A stretch of DNA of 64,000 nucleotides, from positions 1 to 64,000 of the forward strand of contig PKTX01000005.1 in assembly GCA_002868945.1 (NCBI GenBank), in the 5' to 3' direction. The stretch is from Desulfobulbaceae bacterium. GTDB lineage: Bacteria; Desulfobacterota; Desulfobulbia; Desulfobulbales; SURF-16. Positions 56,517 through 64,000 of the stretch are shown piece after piece. How positions within the stretch are numbered: the first letter of the stretch is position 1; every line of letters begins with the position of its first letter. The notes beneath the pieces were generated by a model. It was not told the origin of the DNA. It saw nothing but the letters and a program-made list of their open reading frames with translations, and ran no database searches. A program made the position numbers and the translations under genes.

Positions 56517-56678
56517 GCCTCTGTTGAAACAGGTCATTTCGGAGTCTGGCAGGCATCCATGCGACTTGCGAGCATTATTTTTTGAGCATGACGAGGGAAT
56601 CGAGCTCGCCCGACTCCGGGAGATCGGGCCGGTAAGCGAGTTGACGAGATTCCGAGAGGGCCATTACTGGACAGGCAC
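56517..56678. mobile_element. MITE-like element, family B copy 3
   Basis: Degenerate left end, intact right end (CATTACTGGACAGGCAC). The interior has TTTCGGAGTCTGGCAGGC, GAGCATTATTTTTTGAGCAT and AAGCGAGTTGACGAGATTCC. It starts directly after the rpoZ stop. Confidence 0.6.
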
Positions 56679-56836
56679 GAATCAATAACCTGTGACGACA
56701 TTCGGCCAGCCGCATTTCCCGCAAAGGTCGTTGCCGGAAACAGCACAGTGTCGCCCGGCCAGGCGGCAGATTGCCTGCGCCCATTGCGACACAGCCCCCC
56801 TTTATACTGCAACCAAAACCTATTTATTGTTTTTTT

Positions 56837-57943
56837 ATGGAACAAGATTTCTACGCCACCCTTGAGGTTGATCGCTCCGCCTCTGCCGCTGAAATAAAAA
56901 AAGCCTATCGCAAACTGGCGATGAAGTATCACCCGGATCGCAATCCCGGTGACAAGGAGGCTGAAGATAAATTCAAGGCAGCCGCCGAGGCCTATGAGGT
57001 CCTCTGCGATACGGAAAAAAGGCAAATCTACGACCAGTATGGCGCCGAAGGTCTGCGTAGCAGCGGCTTCCGGGGCGGCCCGGGCAATTTCGAGGATATC
57101 TTCTCCAGCTTCGGCGATGTATTCAGCGACCTGTTCGGCTTTGGCGGCGGCGGACGCCGCGACCACAACGCTCCCATGCAGGGCGCCGACCTGCGCTATG
57201 ATCTGACCATCTCTTTTATGGATGCCGTGCACGGCTGCGAGCAGGAGGTGGAGATCACCAAACGCGACACCTGCTGGACCTGTGAAGGCAGCGGCGTGCG
57301 GCCCGGCTACAAGCCGGAGACGTGCGGCATGTGCCACGGCAGCGGCCAGATCACCCGCTCCCAGGGATTCTTCCGGGTGGCCACCCCCTGTCCCGAGTGC
57401 CGCGGCCAGGGCCAGGTCATCAAGGAGCCCTGCACCGATTGTAACGGCGGTGGCCTGGTGCGCAAGACCAAAACCGTTTCCCTGAGAATTCCCGGCGGCG
57501 TCGACACCGGCGCCCGCATGCGTTTACGCGGCGAGGGTGAGGGGGGCAGACGCGGCGGCCCGGCCGGCGACCTCTACGTTGTCATCCATGTGGAACCACA
57601 CGACTTTTTTGAACGGGATGGCGAACGCATTTTTTGCGAAATCCCGCTCAGCATGACCCAGGCGGCCTTGGGCTGCACCCTGGATATTCCCACCGCCCAC
57701 GGCAACACCTCATTCACCTTTCCCAAGGGTGTCCAGTCAGGCCAGAGCTTTACTCTTTCCGGCCAGGGCGCCCCCAGCCTCCGATCAAAAAACAACGGCG
57801 ACATGATCATCAGCGTCAAGGTGGTTACCCCCACCAAGCTCACCAAAAAACAGGTGGAACTGTTGGAGGAATTCAGCGCCATTGAGGATGCCAAGGAATC
57901 CGACAGCGGATTTTTCACGCGGCTTTTCAAAAAAGCGGAGTAG
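56837..57943 (+). CDS. dnaJ: Chaperone protein DnaJ
   Basis: A 368-residue Hsp70 co-chaperone. J domain at 1-~70 with [18 protein letters not shown] (HPD). G/F region [20 protein letters not shown]. Four zinc-finger repeats CxxCxGx[33 protein letters not shown]. The C-terminal substrate domains follow with a dimerising end. The ATG at 56837 gives the standard N-terminus. moaC follows after 12 bp. No dnaK or grpE is seen here. Confidence 0.95.
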   Translation: MEQDFYATLEVDRSASAAEIKKAYRKLAMKYHPDRNPGDKEAEDKFKAAAEAYEVLCDTEKRQIYDQYGAEGLRSSGFRGGPGNFEDIFSSFGDVFSDLFGFGGGGRRDHNAPMQGADLRYDLTISFMDAVHGCEQEVEITKRDTCWTCEGSGVRPGYKPETCGMCHGSGQITRSQGFFRVATPCPECRGQGQVIKEPCTDCNGGGLVRKTKTVSLRIPGGVDTGARMRLRGEGEGGRRGGPAGDLYVVIHVEPHDFFERDGERIFCEIPLSMTQAALGCTLDIPTAHGNTSFTFPKGVQSGQSFTLSGQGAPSLRSKNNGDMIISVKVVTPTKLTKKQVELLEEFSAIEDAKESDSGFFTRLFKKAE

Positions 57944-57955
57944 GCAAACAACGGC

Positions 57956-58438
57956 ATGAAGGACGACAAGAAGTTCAATCACTTTGACGCGGCCGGCAAC
58001 GCCCGCATGGTGGACGTCAGCGCTAAGCTTGACACCACTCGCCAGGCCACGGCCCAGGCGGCCATCACCATGAGCAGCGACTGTTTTGCCCTGGTCAAGG
58101 AGGGTTCGGTGGCCAAGGGTGACGTTCTGGGCGTTGCCAGACTGGCCGGCATCATGGCCGCCAAGAAGGTGGACGGCCTTATCCCCCTCAGCCACCCGTT
58201 GCCCATCACCAAGGCGGATATCGAATTTGATCTGGACGAACAGTCCAGCACCATTACCGTCTACGCCACGGTGGGCATCACCGGCAAGACCGGTGTGGAA
58301 ATGGAGGCCCTCACTGCTGCCTCCATCGCAGCGCTGACCATATACGACATGTGCAAGGCCGTTGATAAAGGCATGGAGATTTCAAATATCTATCTCCTGA
58401 AAAAAACAGGTGGCAAAAGCGGCACCTATATACGATAG
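57956..58438 (+). CDS. moaC: Cyclic pyranopterin monophosphate synthase
   Basis: A 160-residue enzyme of molybdopterin synthesis acting after Moa[21 protein letters not shown] and [20 protein letters not shown] are the family core, and the C-terminal K-rich end closes the active site. Sulfate reducers use the cofactor in formate dehydrogenases and others. Likely cotranscribed with dnaJ, an unusual pairing. Confidence 0.95.
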   Translation: MKDDKKFNHFDAAGNARMVDVSAKLDTTRQATAQAAITMSSDCFALVKEGSVAKGDVLGVARLAGIMAAKKVDGLIPLSHPLPITKADIEFDLDEQSSTITVYATVGITGKTGVEMEALTAASIAALTIYDMCKAVDKGMEISNIYLLKKTGGKSGTYIR

Positions 58439-58847
58439 TTTCAGATGCCACGCCTCTGCGTTTATGCCGGTGTCGGCACGAAAAGAGGGTTTCATTCAAA
58501 ATTTAGGGTATCATTTGATATAGTGAGATATTTCGGAGTCGCTCAGGCTCGCTTACCTGTTCGAGCTTAAGAAGCACAGAAAACTCTGAACATCAAGGAT
58601 ATGCGAGCTGTTTTTTCTGGCTCTGGACGAATCGAGCAAAATAACAAGTATCAAAAATGGCCTTGAGAAAGGCGAAGAGAAGAGCCCCGAACGGGCCGTC
58701 GGCATATGAAAAATAAGGTTTCCCCGGCTTAGCCGTGGCCAGACCGGGCACCTTTCATCCGACAAGATCAACAAGAGGCTGCAGCTGCCCCTAAACTCAA
58801 GAAAAGTCTGGTGTCTGTTTCCTGCCAGCAAAATATGGAGATATGCC
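58439..58847. other. Non-coding stretch with core repeat
   Basis: 409 bp. Contains a family-C-like end and core near 58509-58565 (TATCATTTGATATAGTGAGA, TTTCGGAGTCGCTCAGGCTC). The rest shows no gene or known RNA. Confidence 0.4.
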
Positions 58848-59210
58848 ATGAACGAAGAGAGACTGGCCTATTTTAAAGACAAGCTCGAAAATATGAGTGC
58901 GGAAATCACCGAAGGCGCCAACAAGACTCTTCAGGAGATGACCGACAGTGCCGGCAACTATCCCGATCCTGCCGATCGCGCCACCGCCGAATCTGATCGC
59001 AACTTTGAGCTGCGTATCCGCGACCGGGAACGCAAACTCCTCTCCAAGATCAAGGACGCCATGGAGCGCATTGACAATGAAACATTCGGCATCTGCGATG
59101 AGTGCGGCGACGACATCTCTGAAAAACGTCTTGAGGCCAGACCGGTGACCACCCTGTGCATCCAGTGCAAGACCAAACAGGAAAACTATGAAAAAGCCAA
59201 GGGCGGCTGA
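58848..59210 (+). CDS. dksA: RNA polymerase-binding transcription factor DksA
   Basis: A 120-residue DksA/TraR protein. A coiled coil carries DPADRATAESDRNFELRIRD, with the acidic tip residues that enter the polymerase secondary channel. The C4 zinc finger is CDECGDD...CIQCKTK. It adjusts transcription with (p)ppGpp. TGGAGATATGCC precedes the ATG. Stands alone. Confidence 0.94.
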   Translation: MNEERLAYFKDKLENMSAEITEGANKTLQEMTDSAGNYPDPADRATAESDRNFELRIRDRERKLLSKIKDAMERIDNETFGICDECGDDISEKRLEARPVTTLCIQCKTKQENYEKAKGG

Positions 59211-59271
59211 ACCTTCACAAGGCCGCAATAACGCCACGGCAGGGCCCACTCTCCCAAATATTGTCTCATAC

Positions 59272-59488
59272 GTCTCTGTCCGGAAAGAGGTCATTCCTGA
59301 ATCCGGCAGGCTCGCTTAGCTGTTCGCGATCCAGGAGTGCGAAAAAAATAAGCACGCCCGGAAAGAAGCGCCCCTTGGCGTGCAGGCATGAATTCGATAT
59401 GCCGAGCATTATTTTTTGAGGATGACAAGGTAAACGAGCTCGCGAGACTCCGGTAGATCGAGTGAAAGGGTCCTTGCCGGACAGACAC
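59272..59488. mobile_element. MITE-like element, family B copy 4
   Basis: Ends GTCTCTGTCCGGAAAGAGGT and GCCGGACAGACAC. The interior has AGGAGTGCGAAAAAAATAAG and GAGCATTATTTTTTGAGGAT, as in the other copies, and a core fragment CTCGCGAGACTCCGG. It ends 18 bp before the galT-like start. Confidence 0.7.
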
Positions 59489-59506
59489 AAACAAGCCAGG
59501 ATAATA

Positions 59507-60508
59507 ATGCCCGAGTTACGAAAAGATCCTGTCCTGGGACGCTGGATTATTATTGCCAAGGAGCGCGGCAAGCGTCCCACCGACTTCATCATCAACGAGA
59601 GTCCGACCACGGGAGGCTTCTGCCCCTTGTGCCCCGGCAATGAGAGGACAACGCCGCCCGAGGTCCTGGGCTACGGCGCCCCCGGCCGTCTTCCCAACAC
59701 CCCGGGCTGGACACTGCGAGCCGTGCCGAACAAATACCCTGCCCTGGTCATTGAAGGCGACCTCAACAAGGAGGGCGAAGGCCTCTATGACAAGATGAAC
59801 GGTATCGGCGCCCATGAGGTGATCATCGAAACACCCAACCATGATGAGACCTTTACCAAGCTGCCTTTTGAGCGCATGAAGGATGTCTTTCTGGCCTTCC
59901 GCGACCGGCTGGTGGATCTCAGCCGCGACGACCGTTTCAAATATGTCATGGTCTTCAAGAATCACGGCCGGGCGGCCGGCGCCTCCCTGGAGCATTCCCA
60001 CTCCCAGATGGTGGCCCTGCCCATTCTACCGAGGATGATCGTCTCCGAACTGTCCGGCAGCCTCTCCTACTACAAGTACAAGGAACGCTGCGTTTTCTGC
60101 GATATCATTCGCCAGGAACTCAAACAACAGATCCGGCTGGTCTGCGAGAATGAGCACTTCGTGGTTATCACCCCTTGGGCGCCGCGTTCACCTTTTGAAA
60201 TGTGGGTGCTGCCCAGGCACCACGCTTCCTCTTATATCACCCAGACCGACGAGCAATTCCAGGACCTGACCCGCATCTTTGCCGAGGCCATGTACCGCCT
60301 GGAGAGCTGTATACCCAACGTGCCCTATAATTTTGTTCTGCACGGTGCGCCGCTGCGCTCCGAGCCCATGCGTCACTACCACTGGCACTTTGAAATCATG
60401 CCCAAGCTCACCAATATTGCCGGTTTTGAATGGGGTTCCGGGTTTTACATCAACCCCACCCCCCCTGAAGATGCCGCCAGATTTTTGCGTGAGGTCTCCA
60501 TTGCCTGA
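59507..60508 (+). CDS. galT: GalT-like nucleotidyl-sugar phosphorylase/uridylyltransferase
   Basis: A 333-residue HIT-superfamily protein. MPELRKDPVLGRWIIIAKER is the GalT start, CPLCPGNE and CVFCDI are metal-binding Cys pairs, and the active site reads LEHSHSQMVALP rather than the HPHGQ of classic GalT. HSHSQ is also seen in the plant enzyme first called GalT and later shown to be ADP-glucose phosphorylase, and in related APS-using enzymes. The substrate is therefore open. The start at 59507 fits the family; upstream is a repeat element. No other Leloir genes are near. Confidence 0.82.
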   Translation: MPELRKDPVLGRWIIIAKERGKRPTDFIINESPTTGGFCPLCPGNERTTPPEVLGYGAPGRLPNTPGWTLRAVPNKYPALVIEGDLNKEGEGLYDKMNGIGAHEVIIETPNHDETFTKLPFERMKDVFLAFRDRLVDLSRDDRFKYVMVFKNHGRAAGASLEHSHSQMVALPILPRMIVSELSGSLSYYKYKERCVFCDIIRQELKQQIRLVCENEHFVVITPWAPRSPFEMWVLPRHHASSYITQTDEQFQDLTRIFAEAMYRLESCIPNVPYNFVLHGAPLRSEPMRHYHWHFEIMPKLTNIAGFEWGSGFYINPTPPEDAARFLREVSIA

Positions 60509-60558
60509 GCAGGCTGACAGCATGCGGCGCAAGCAATCTCAACAAGGTGAGGTGCCTT

Positions 60559-60909
60559 ATGAAAAAAATTCTTCTGGTTGATGATGAAGAGTCCATCCAT
60601 CTCCTCTACCGTGACGAACTTGAGGAGGCAGGTTATGAGGTGCACTCCGCCCTGTCGGGCGATGAGGCCTTGCACACCTTTGACATACTGAAGCCGGACC
60701 TGGTTATCCTGGACATCAACATGCCGGGCCTAAACGGTATAGACACCCTGCGCTGCATGAAGGAAAAAAAACCAGACCTCCCCATTATCCTCAGCTCCGC
60801 CTACCAGGAGTTCAAACAGGATCTGGCCTCCTGGGCCTCTGACGACTATATTGTCAAGTCAGCCGATCTCAGCGAACTGATGGACGCGGTGCGTAAGCAT
60901 CTCTCCTGA
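60559..60909 (+). CDS. Stand-alone receiver-domain response regulator
   Basis: A 116-residue single REC domain. KKILLVDDEESIHLLYRDEL gives the acidic pocket, Asp52 in DLVILDINMPGLNG is the phospho-acceptor, and YIVKSADLSEL the conserved Lys. It has no output domain. It sits between the galT-like and folE2-like genes, and its partner kinase is not apparent here. AAGGTGAGGTGCC precedes the ATG. Confidence 0.93.
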   Translation: MKKILLVDDEESIHLLYRDELEEAGYEVHSALSGDEALHTFDILKPDLVILDINMPGLNGIDTLRCMKEKKPDLPIILSSAYQEFKQDLASWASDDYIVKSADLSELMDAVRKHLS

Positions 60910-60932
60910 GGCATTGCCCAGCCTCCCCCATC

Positions 60933-61670
60933 ATGAAAGACATCCAGAGCCAACATGACCACCGCCGCATCAGTATTGAAAAGGTGGGGGTCAAGGAGAT
61001 CTCCTACCCGATAACCGTGCTCGACAAGGCCCATCATCATCAGCACAGTGTGGCCACGGTCAACATGTCCGTTAACCTCCCCCACCACTTCAAGGGGACC
61101 CACATGAGCCGCTTTATCGAGATCCTCAACCGCTTCCATGGCGAAATAAACCTGCGCAGCTTCCATCTCATCCTTGAGGAGATGAAGGAAAAACTGGAGG
61201 CGCAACAGGCCCACATGGAAGTAAAGTTCCCCTATTTTCTCCAGCGCAAGACACCGAACAAAACCGGCCTGCTGCGCGAATACAGCTGCAAGATGCACGG
61301 CGCCTATGACTCGGAGGATGACCTTACCCTGGAGTTTCGTGTGCCCATTGCGCCGCCCGGCATGGAGCAGACCGGCGAGGGCCTGCCAAAGTCCCTGGGC
61401 CATTGGGGCAATGCCGATATCTGCCTGCGCTTCCGTCACTTTATCTGGATCGAGGACCTCATTGAAATGGTGGAGGAAGTTACCAGCCACAACCTCCAGT
61501 GGCCCACCAGCCAACCCAGGACAAGCCAGAAGACCCTCTCCGTTGAAGAGCTGGCCAAGGAACTCGGCCGGCGCCTCAACAACCATCCGGCCATTTCCTG
61601 GTTCTCGGTAACCGTGGAAAACCTCTCCGAGGGGTTTTCCACCTTTGCAACCCTTGAGGGGCCGCAGTAA
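60933..61670 (+). CDS. FolE2/MptA-family protein lacking the catalytic site
   Basis: A 245-residue T-fold protein of the GTP cyclohydrolase FolE2 family. The first half fits well: KVGVKEISYPITVLDK, GTHMSRFIEILNRFHGE and VKFPYF. The region that should hold the catalytic Cys (LCPCSKEIS in true FolE2) reads IAPPGMEQTGEGLPK, and the metal-ligand His of the C-terminal ENF...HNH segment is missing (ENLSEGFSTFATL). The LKRPDEK motif is also absent. As read it should not be a normal GTP cyclohydrolase, so it may be a non-catalytic or new-function paralogue. It would have been annotated folE2 by homology. Confidence 0.82.
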   Translation: MKDIQSQHDHRRISIEKVGVKEISYPITVLDKAHHHQHSVATVNMSVNLPHHFKGTHMSRFIEILNRFHGEINLRSFHLILEEMKEKLEAQQAHMEVKFPYFLQRKTPNKTGLLREYSCKMHGAYDSEDDLTLEFRVPIAPPGMEQTGEGLPKSLGHWGNADICLRFRHFIWIEDLIEMVEEVTSHNLQWPTSQPRTSQKTLSVEELAKELGRRLNNHPAISWFSVTVENLSEGFSTFATLEGPQ

Positions 61671-61853
61671 TCCGGCCCCAGCGCCCGCTATCTTCCGGCG
61701 CCCTCCTGTCCCTGTCTGTGCCGCCTCAAAAACGGACTCGCCCCTGCCGAATTTTCTCTTGTTTTCCTCTGGTCTATTACGCCAAGTAGGGTATAGTAGA
61801 CGGTTTTTGAAGCAGGGAAGACCTTTTAAACCACACATCATGATGGGATCGTC
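61671..61853. other. Gap upstream of glyS
   Basis: 183 bp between folE2-like and glyS. No gene and no clear promoter were seen; glyQ is not present in it. Confidence 0.4.
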
Positions 61854-63929
61854 ATGCAGCATGAATTCTTACTTGAAATAGGCACTGAAGAGATTCCGGC
61901 CGGTTATATCGAGCCGGCCCTCAAATACCTCAAGGAGGCCATGGCCAAGAAACTTGCCGACCTGGACCTCGCCTTTACCGCCATTACCACCGCGGCAACA
62001 CCGCGCCGTCTCAGCCTCTGCGTCAGTGACCTTGCCGAACGGCAGGAGGATCAGCGCCGTGAGGTTATGGGACCGCCCAAACAGGCCGGTTTTGATGCGG
62101 ACAACCAGCCCACCAAGGCTGCCATCGGTTTTGCCAAATCCCGTGGTGCCGGCGTCGATGATATCCAGGTGGTCAGCACCGACAAGGGCGACTACCTCAT
62201 GGTGGTCCAGGAGATCAAGGGCCGGCAGACCATCTACATTCTCCAGGAATTTCTGCCTGAGCTGATCCTGAACACGCCCTTTGCCAAATCCATGCGCTGG
62301 GCTGCCAACACCACCCATTTTGCCCGCCCCATCCAGTGGCTGCTCGCCCTTTTCGGCGGTCGAATCGTCCCCTTTGCCATCAATGATCTACAGAGCGGCA
62401 ATACCACCCGTGGTCACCGCTTCACCCACCCGGAGGATGTGGAAATCCGCGATTTCGAGCACTACAAAGATACCCTGCTGAGCCTGGATGTAATGGTGGA
62501 GATCGACAGGCGCCGCACCCTCATTGAACGCCAGGTCAGCGAGACTGCCACGGCAGGCGGCGGTCAGGTGGTGCTTGATCGGGACCTGCTTGACACCGTC
62601 ACCCATCTGGTTGAATCACCCCACGCCATCTGCGGCGCCTTTGATAAAAAATTTCTGGCCCTGCCCAAGGAGGTGCTCACCACCTCCATGCGGGTCAACC
62701 AAAAATATTTCACCGTGGCGGATAAGGCCGGCACGCTGCTGCCCGCCTTTGTGGCGGTCAACAACACGCCGGTCAAGGATGAGGCCGTCTCACGTCAGGG
62801 CCACGAGCGCGTCCTGCGAGCCCGCCTGGAAGACGGCCTCTTCTTCTTTAATGAAGACCGCCGTCACAGCCTGGCCCACTACAGAGGCAAACTTGCCGGC
62901 GTTGTTTTTCAGGCCAAACTGGGCACAATGGCGGAGAAGAACGAGCGTCTCACCTCCCTCACCGGCCATCTGGCCCAGGAGCTGGAAAGCGGTCTGCTGG
63001 CCACGGCCACCAGGGCGGCCGAGCTCTGCAAGGCGGACCTGGTCACCGACATGGTTGGGGAATTCCCCTCCCTGCAAGGGGTAATGGGTAAGTATTACGC
63101 CCTGCATGACGGTGAAGAAAGCGCCGTGGCCGAGGCCATCATGGAGCATTACCGCCCCCTGCGCTCCGGCAGCACCTTGCCCCGGAGCAAGGCCGGTGCC
63201 CTGGTCAGCCTGGCCGACCGTATTGATACCATGGCCGGCTGTTTCGCCATCGGCAAGACACCCACCGGCGCCACAGATCCTTACGGCCTGCGACGCCATG
63301 CCCTGGCCCTTCTGCACATCATCAGCGACCAGGGTTGGCATCTCTCTCTTGATGCCGTCTTTGACCTGGCCCTGGAGCTCTATGGCGATAAGATAGAGAT
63401 GAACAAGGAAAGCACCAAACAGGCCATCATCGCCTTTATCAAGGGCCGTTATATAAATGATCGCCTGGGCGCCGGTCATGCCGCCGGCACCGTGGAGGCT
63501 GCCACCTCGGTACTTTTTGACGACATCAGCAACTGCGACCAACGCCTTGCCGCCTTAAACGCCATTGCCGGCCATGAGAGCTTTACCACCCTGGCCGGGG
63601 CCTTTAAACGGGTCACCAATATCATCAAGGATCATACCGATACGGAGATCAACACGGATCTGTTCGACGAAGAGGCGGAACGCCGCCTCTTCACGGTATT
63701 TGAAAAGGTTCAAGGGGAGTGTGAACCACTCCTGGCCGAACGGGCCTATGGCGAGGCCCTCCAGGTTATTCTGCGGATGAAGGAGCCGGTGGATCGTTTT
63801 TTTGACGAGGTCATGGTAATGGCGGACGATGCGGCGGTCAGGAAAAACCGCCTGGCCCTGCTCACGGCCATTGCCCGGCTTTTCCTGCGCATCGGCGATT
63901 TCTCAAAGATGTACATCCAGAAGGGCTAG
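61854..63929 (+). CDS. glyS: Glycine--tRNA ligase beta subunit
   Basis: A 691-residue subunit of the bacterial alpha2-beta2 glycyl-tRNA synthetase. QHEFLLEIGTEEIPAGYIEP is the family start, FAKSMRWAANTTHFARPIQW and YFTVADKAGTLLPAFVAVNN are internal motifs, and an HD-like/anticodon-binding region lies at the C-terminus. It needs the GlyQ alpha subunit, usually encoded just upstream; here that place is taken by folE2-like. Terminates just before a hairpin at the window end. Confidence 0.95.
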   Translation: MQHEFLLEIGTEEIPAGYIEPALKYLKEAMAKKLADLDLAFTAITTAATPRRLSLCVSDLAERQEDQRREVMGPPKQAGFDADNQPTKAAIGFAKSRGAGVDDIQVVSTDKGDYLMVVQEIKGRQTIYILQEFLPELILNTPFAKSMRWAANTTHFARPIQWLLALFGGRIVPFAINDLQSGNTTRGHRFTHPEDVEIRDFEHYKDTLLSLDVMVEIDRRRTLIERQVSETATAGGGQVVLDRDLLDTVTHLVESPHAICGAFDKKFLALPKEVLTTSMRVNQKYFTVADKAGTLLPAFVAVNNTPVKDEAVSRQGHERVLRARLEDGLFFFNEDRRHSLAHYRGKLAGVVFQAKLGTMAEKNERLTSLTGHLAQELESGLLATATRAAELCKADLVTDMVGEFPSLQGVMGKYYALHDGEESAVAEAIMEHYRPLRSGSTLPRSKAGALVSLADRIDTMAGCFAIGKTPTGATDPYGLRRHALALLHIISDQGWHLSLDAVFDLALELYGDKIEMNKESTKQAIIAFIKGRYINDRLGAGHAAGTVEAATSVLFDDISNCDQRLAALNAIAGHESFTTLAGAFKRVTNIIKDHTDTEINTDLFDEEAERRLFTVFEKVQGECEPLLAERAYGEALQVILRMKEPVDRFFDEVMVMADDAAVRKNRLALLTAIARLFLRIGDFSKMYIQKG

Positions 63930-63957
63930 CCAACCGAGGAATTGTCCTCGGCTGGCC
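63927..63957 (+). terminator. Hairpin after glyS
   Basis: GCCAaCCGAGGA, loop ATTG, TCCTCGGcTGGC: a strong stem with one mismatch. No U tract follows, so termination is uncertain. Confidence 0.5.
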
Positions 63958-64000
63958 ACAGGCAGTCATCCTCTCGCCCGCTCGGCAAGCCGTCCTAGTC

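Overview
The window looks like chromosome of a motile, sulfate-reducing Desulfobacterota (delta-proteobacterial) bacterium, probably near the Desulfobulbales. The signs are a dissimilatory-type ATP sulfurylase, a polar-flagellum/chemotaxis gene set, FlgO-type lipoproteins, FolE2-, DksA- and MoaC-type housekeeping genes and moderately GC-rich coding. No rRNA, tRNA, CRISPR array or complete transposase gene was recognised. The lineage is an inference from gene content.

Layout. 1-5.5 kb: 3' end of a formylglycine-generating-enzyme-like gene, aroB, a small winged-helix protein, a DUF559 endonuclease-like gene bracketed by G/C-rich palindromes, and sat with its own promoter and terminator. 5.5-9.8 kb: flagellar filament block flaG-fliT-fliS-fliD-fliC, with a near-consensus sigma-28 promoter before flagellin. 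10.1-20.6 kb: one long operon, legB-legC-formyltransferase-legI-methyltransferase-legG-PIG-L deacetylase-ptmE-legF-maf. It should make, activate and attach a legionaminic-acid-like nonulosonic acid to flagellin, and has a formyltransferase where the standard pathway has the LegH acetyltransferase. 20.6-23 kb: debris, with a hipBA remnant, a frame-broken tatC and a degenerate repeat array. 23-27 kb: YkgJ-type protein, 5-formyl-THF cyclo-ligase, D-Ala-D-Ala carboxypeptidase, alkyl-DNA methyltransferase. 27-35 kb: chemotaxis operon cheA (two Hpt domains)-cheW-cheR-cheD-HDOD-cheB. 35-46 kb: envelope genes (TPR-like lipoprotein, very large PBP1A, MltD with three LysM repeats, atypical SDR) and dGTPase. 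46-53 kb: deaminase, a radical-SAM gene interrupted by an in-frame UAG, PAS/HD-GYP protein, tatBC and purA. 53-56 kb: five consecutive secreted or lipoprotein genes, two with FlgO domains. 56-64 kb: rpoZ, dnaJ, moaC, dksA, a GalT-like gene, a response regulator, a FolE2 homologue lacking its active-site residues, and glyS.

A second layer runs through nearly every intergenic gap: short non-coding elements with terminal inverted repeats, in at least five families (called A-E here). Several share an internal 'core' (GGTAAGCGAGCCTGCGAGAC and its variants), one element is nested in another, and some edges supply stop codons or C-terminal codons to genes. Heptanucleotide arrays (7 x 7 bp at two loci) form another repeat class.

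The strongest candidates for undescribed biology are the N-formyl nonulosonate/flagellin-glycosylation operon, the amber-interrupted radical-SAM gene, the FolE2-like protein without catalytic residues, the FlgO/lipoprotein cluster, the modular MITE system and a four-hairpin region upstream of rpoZ.
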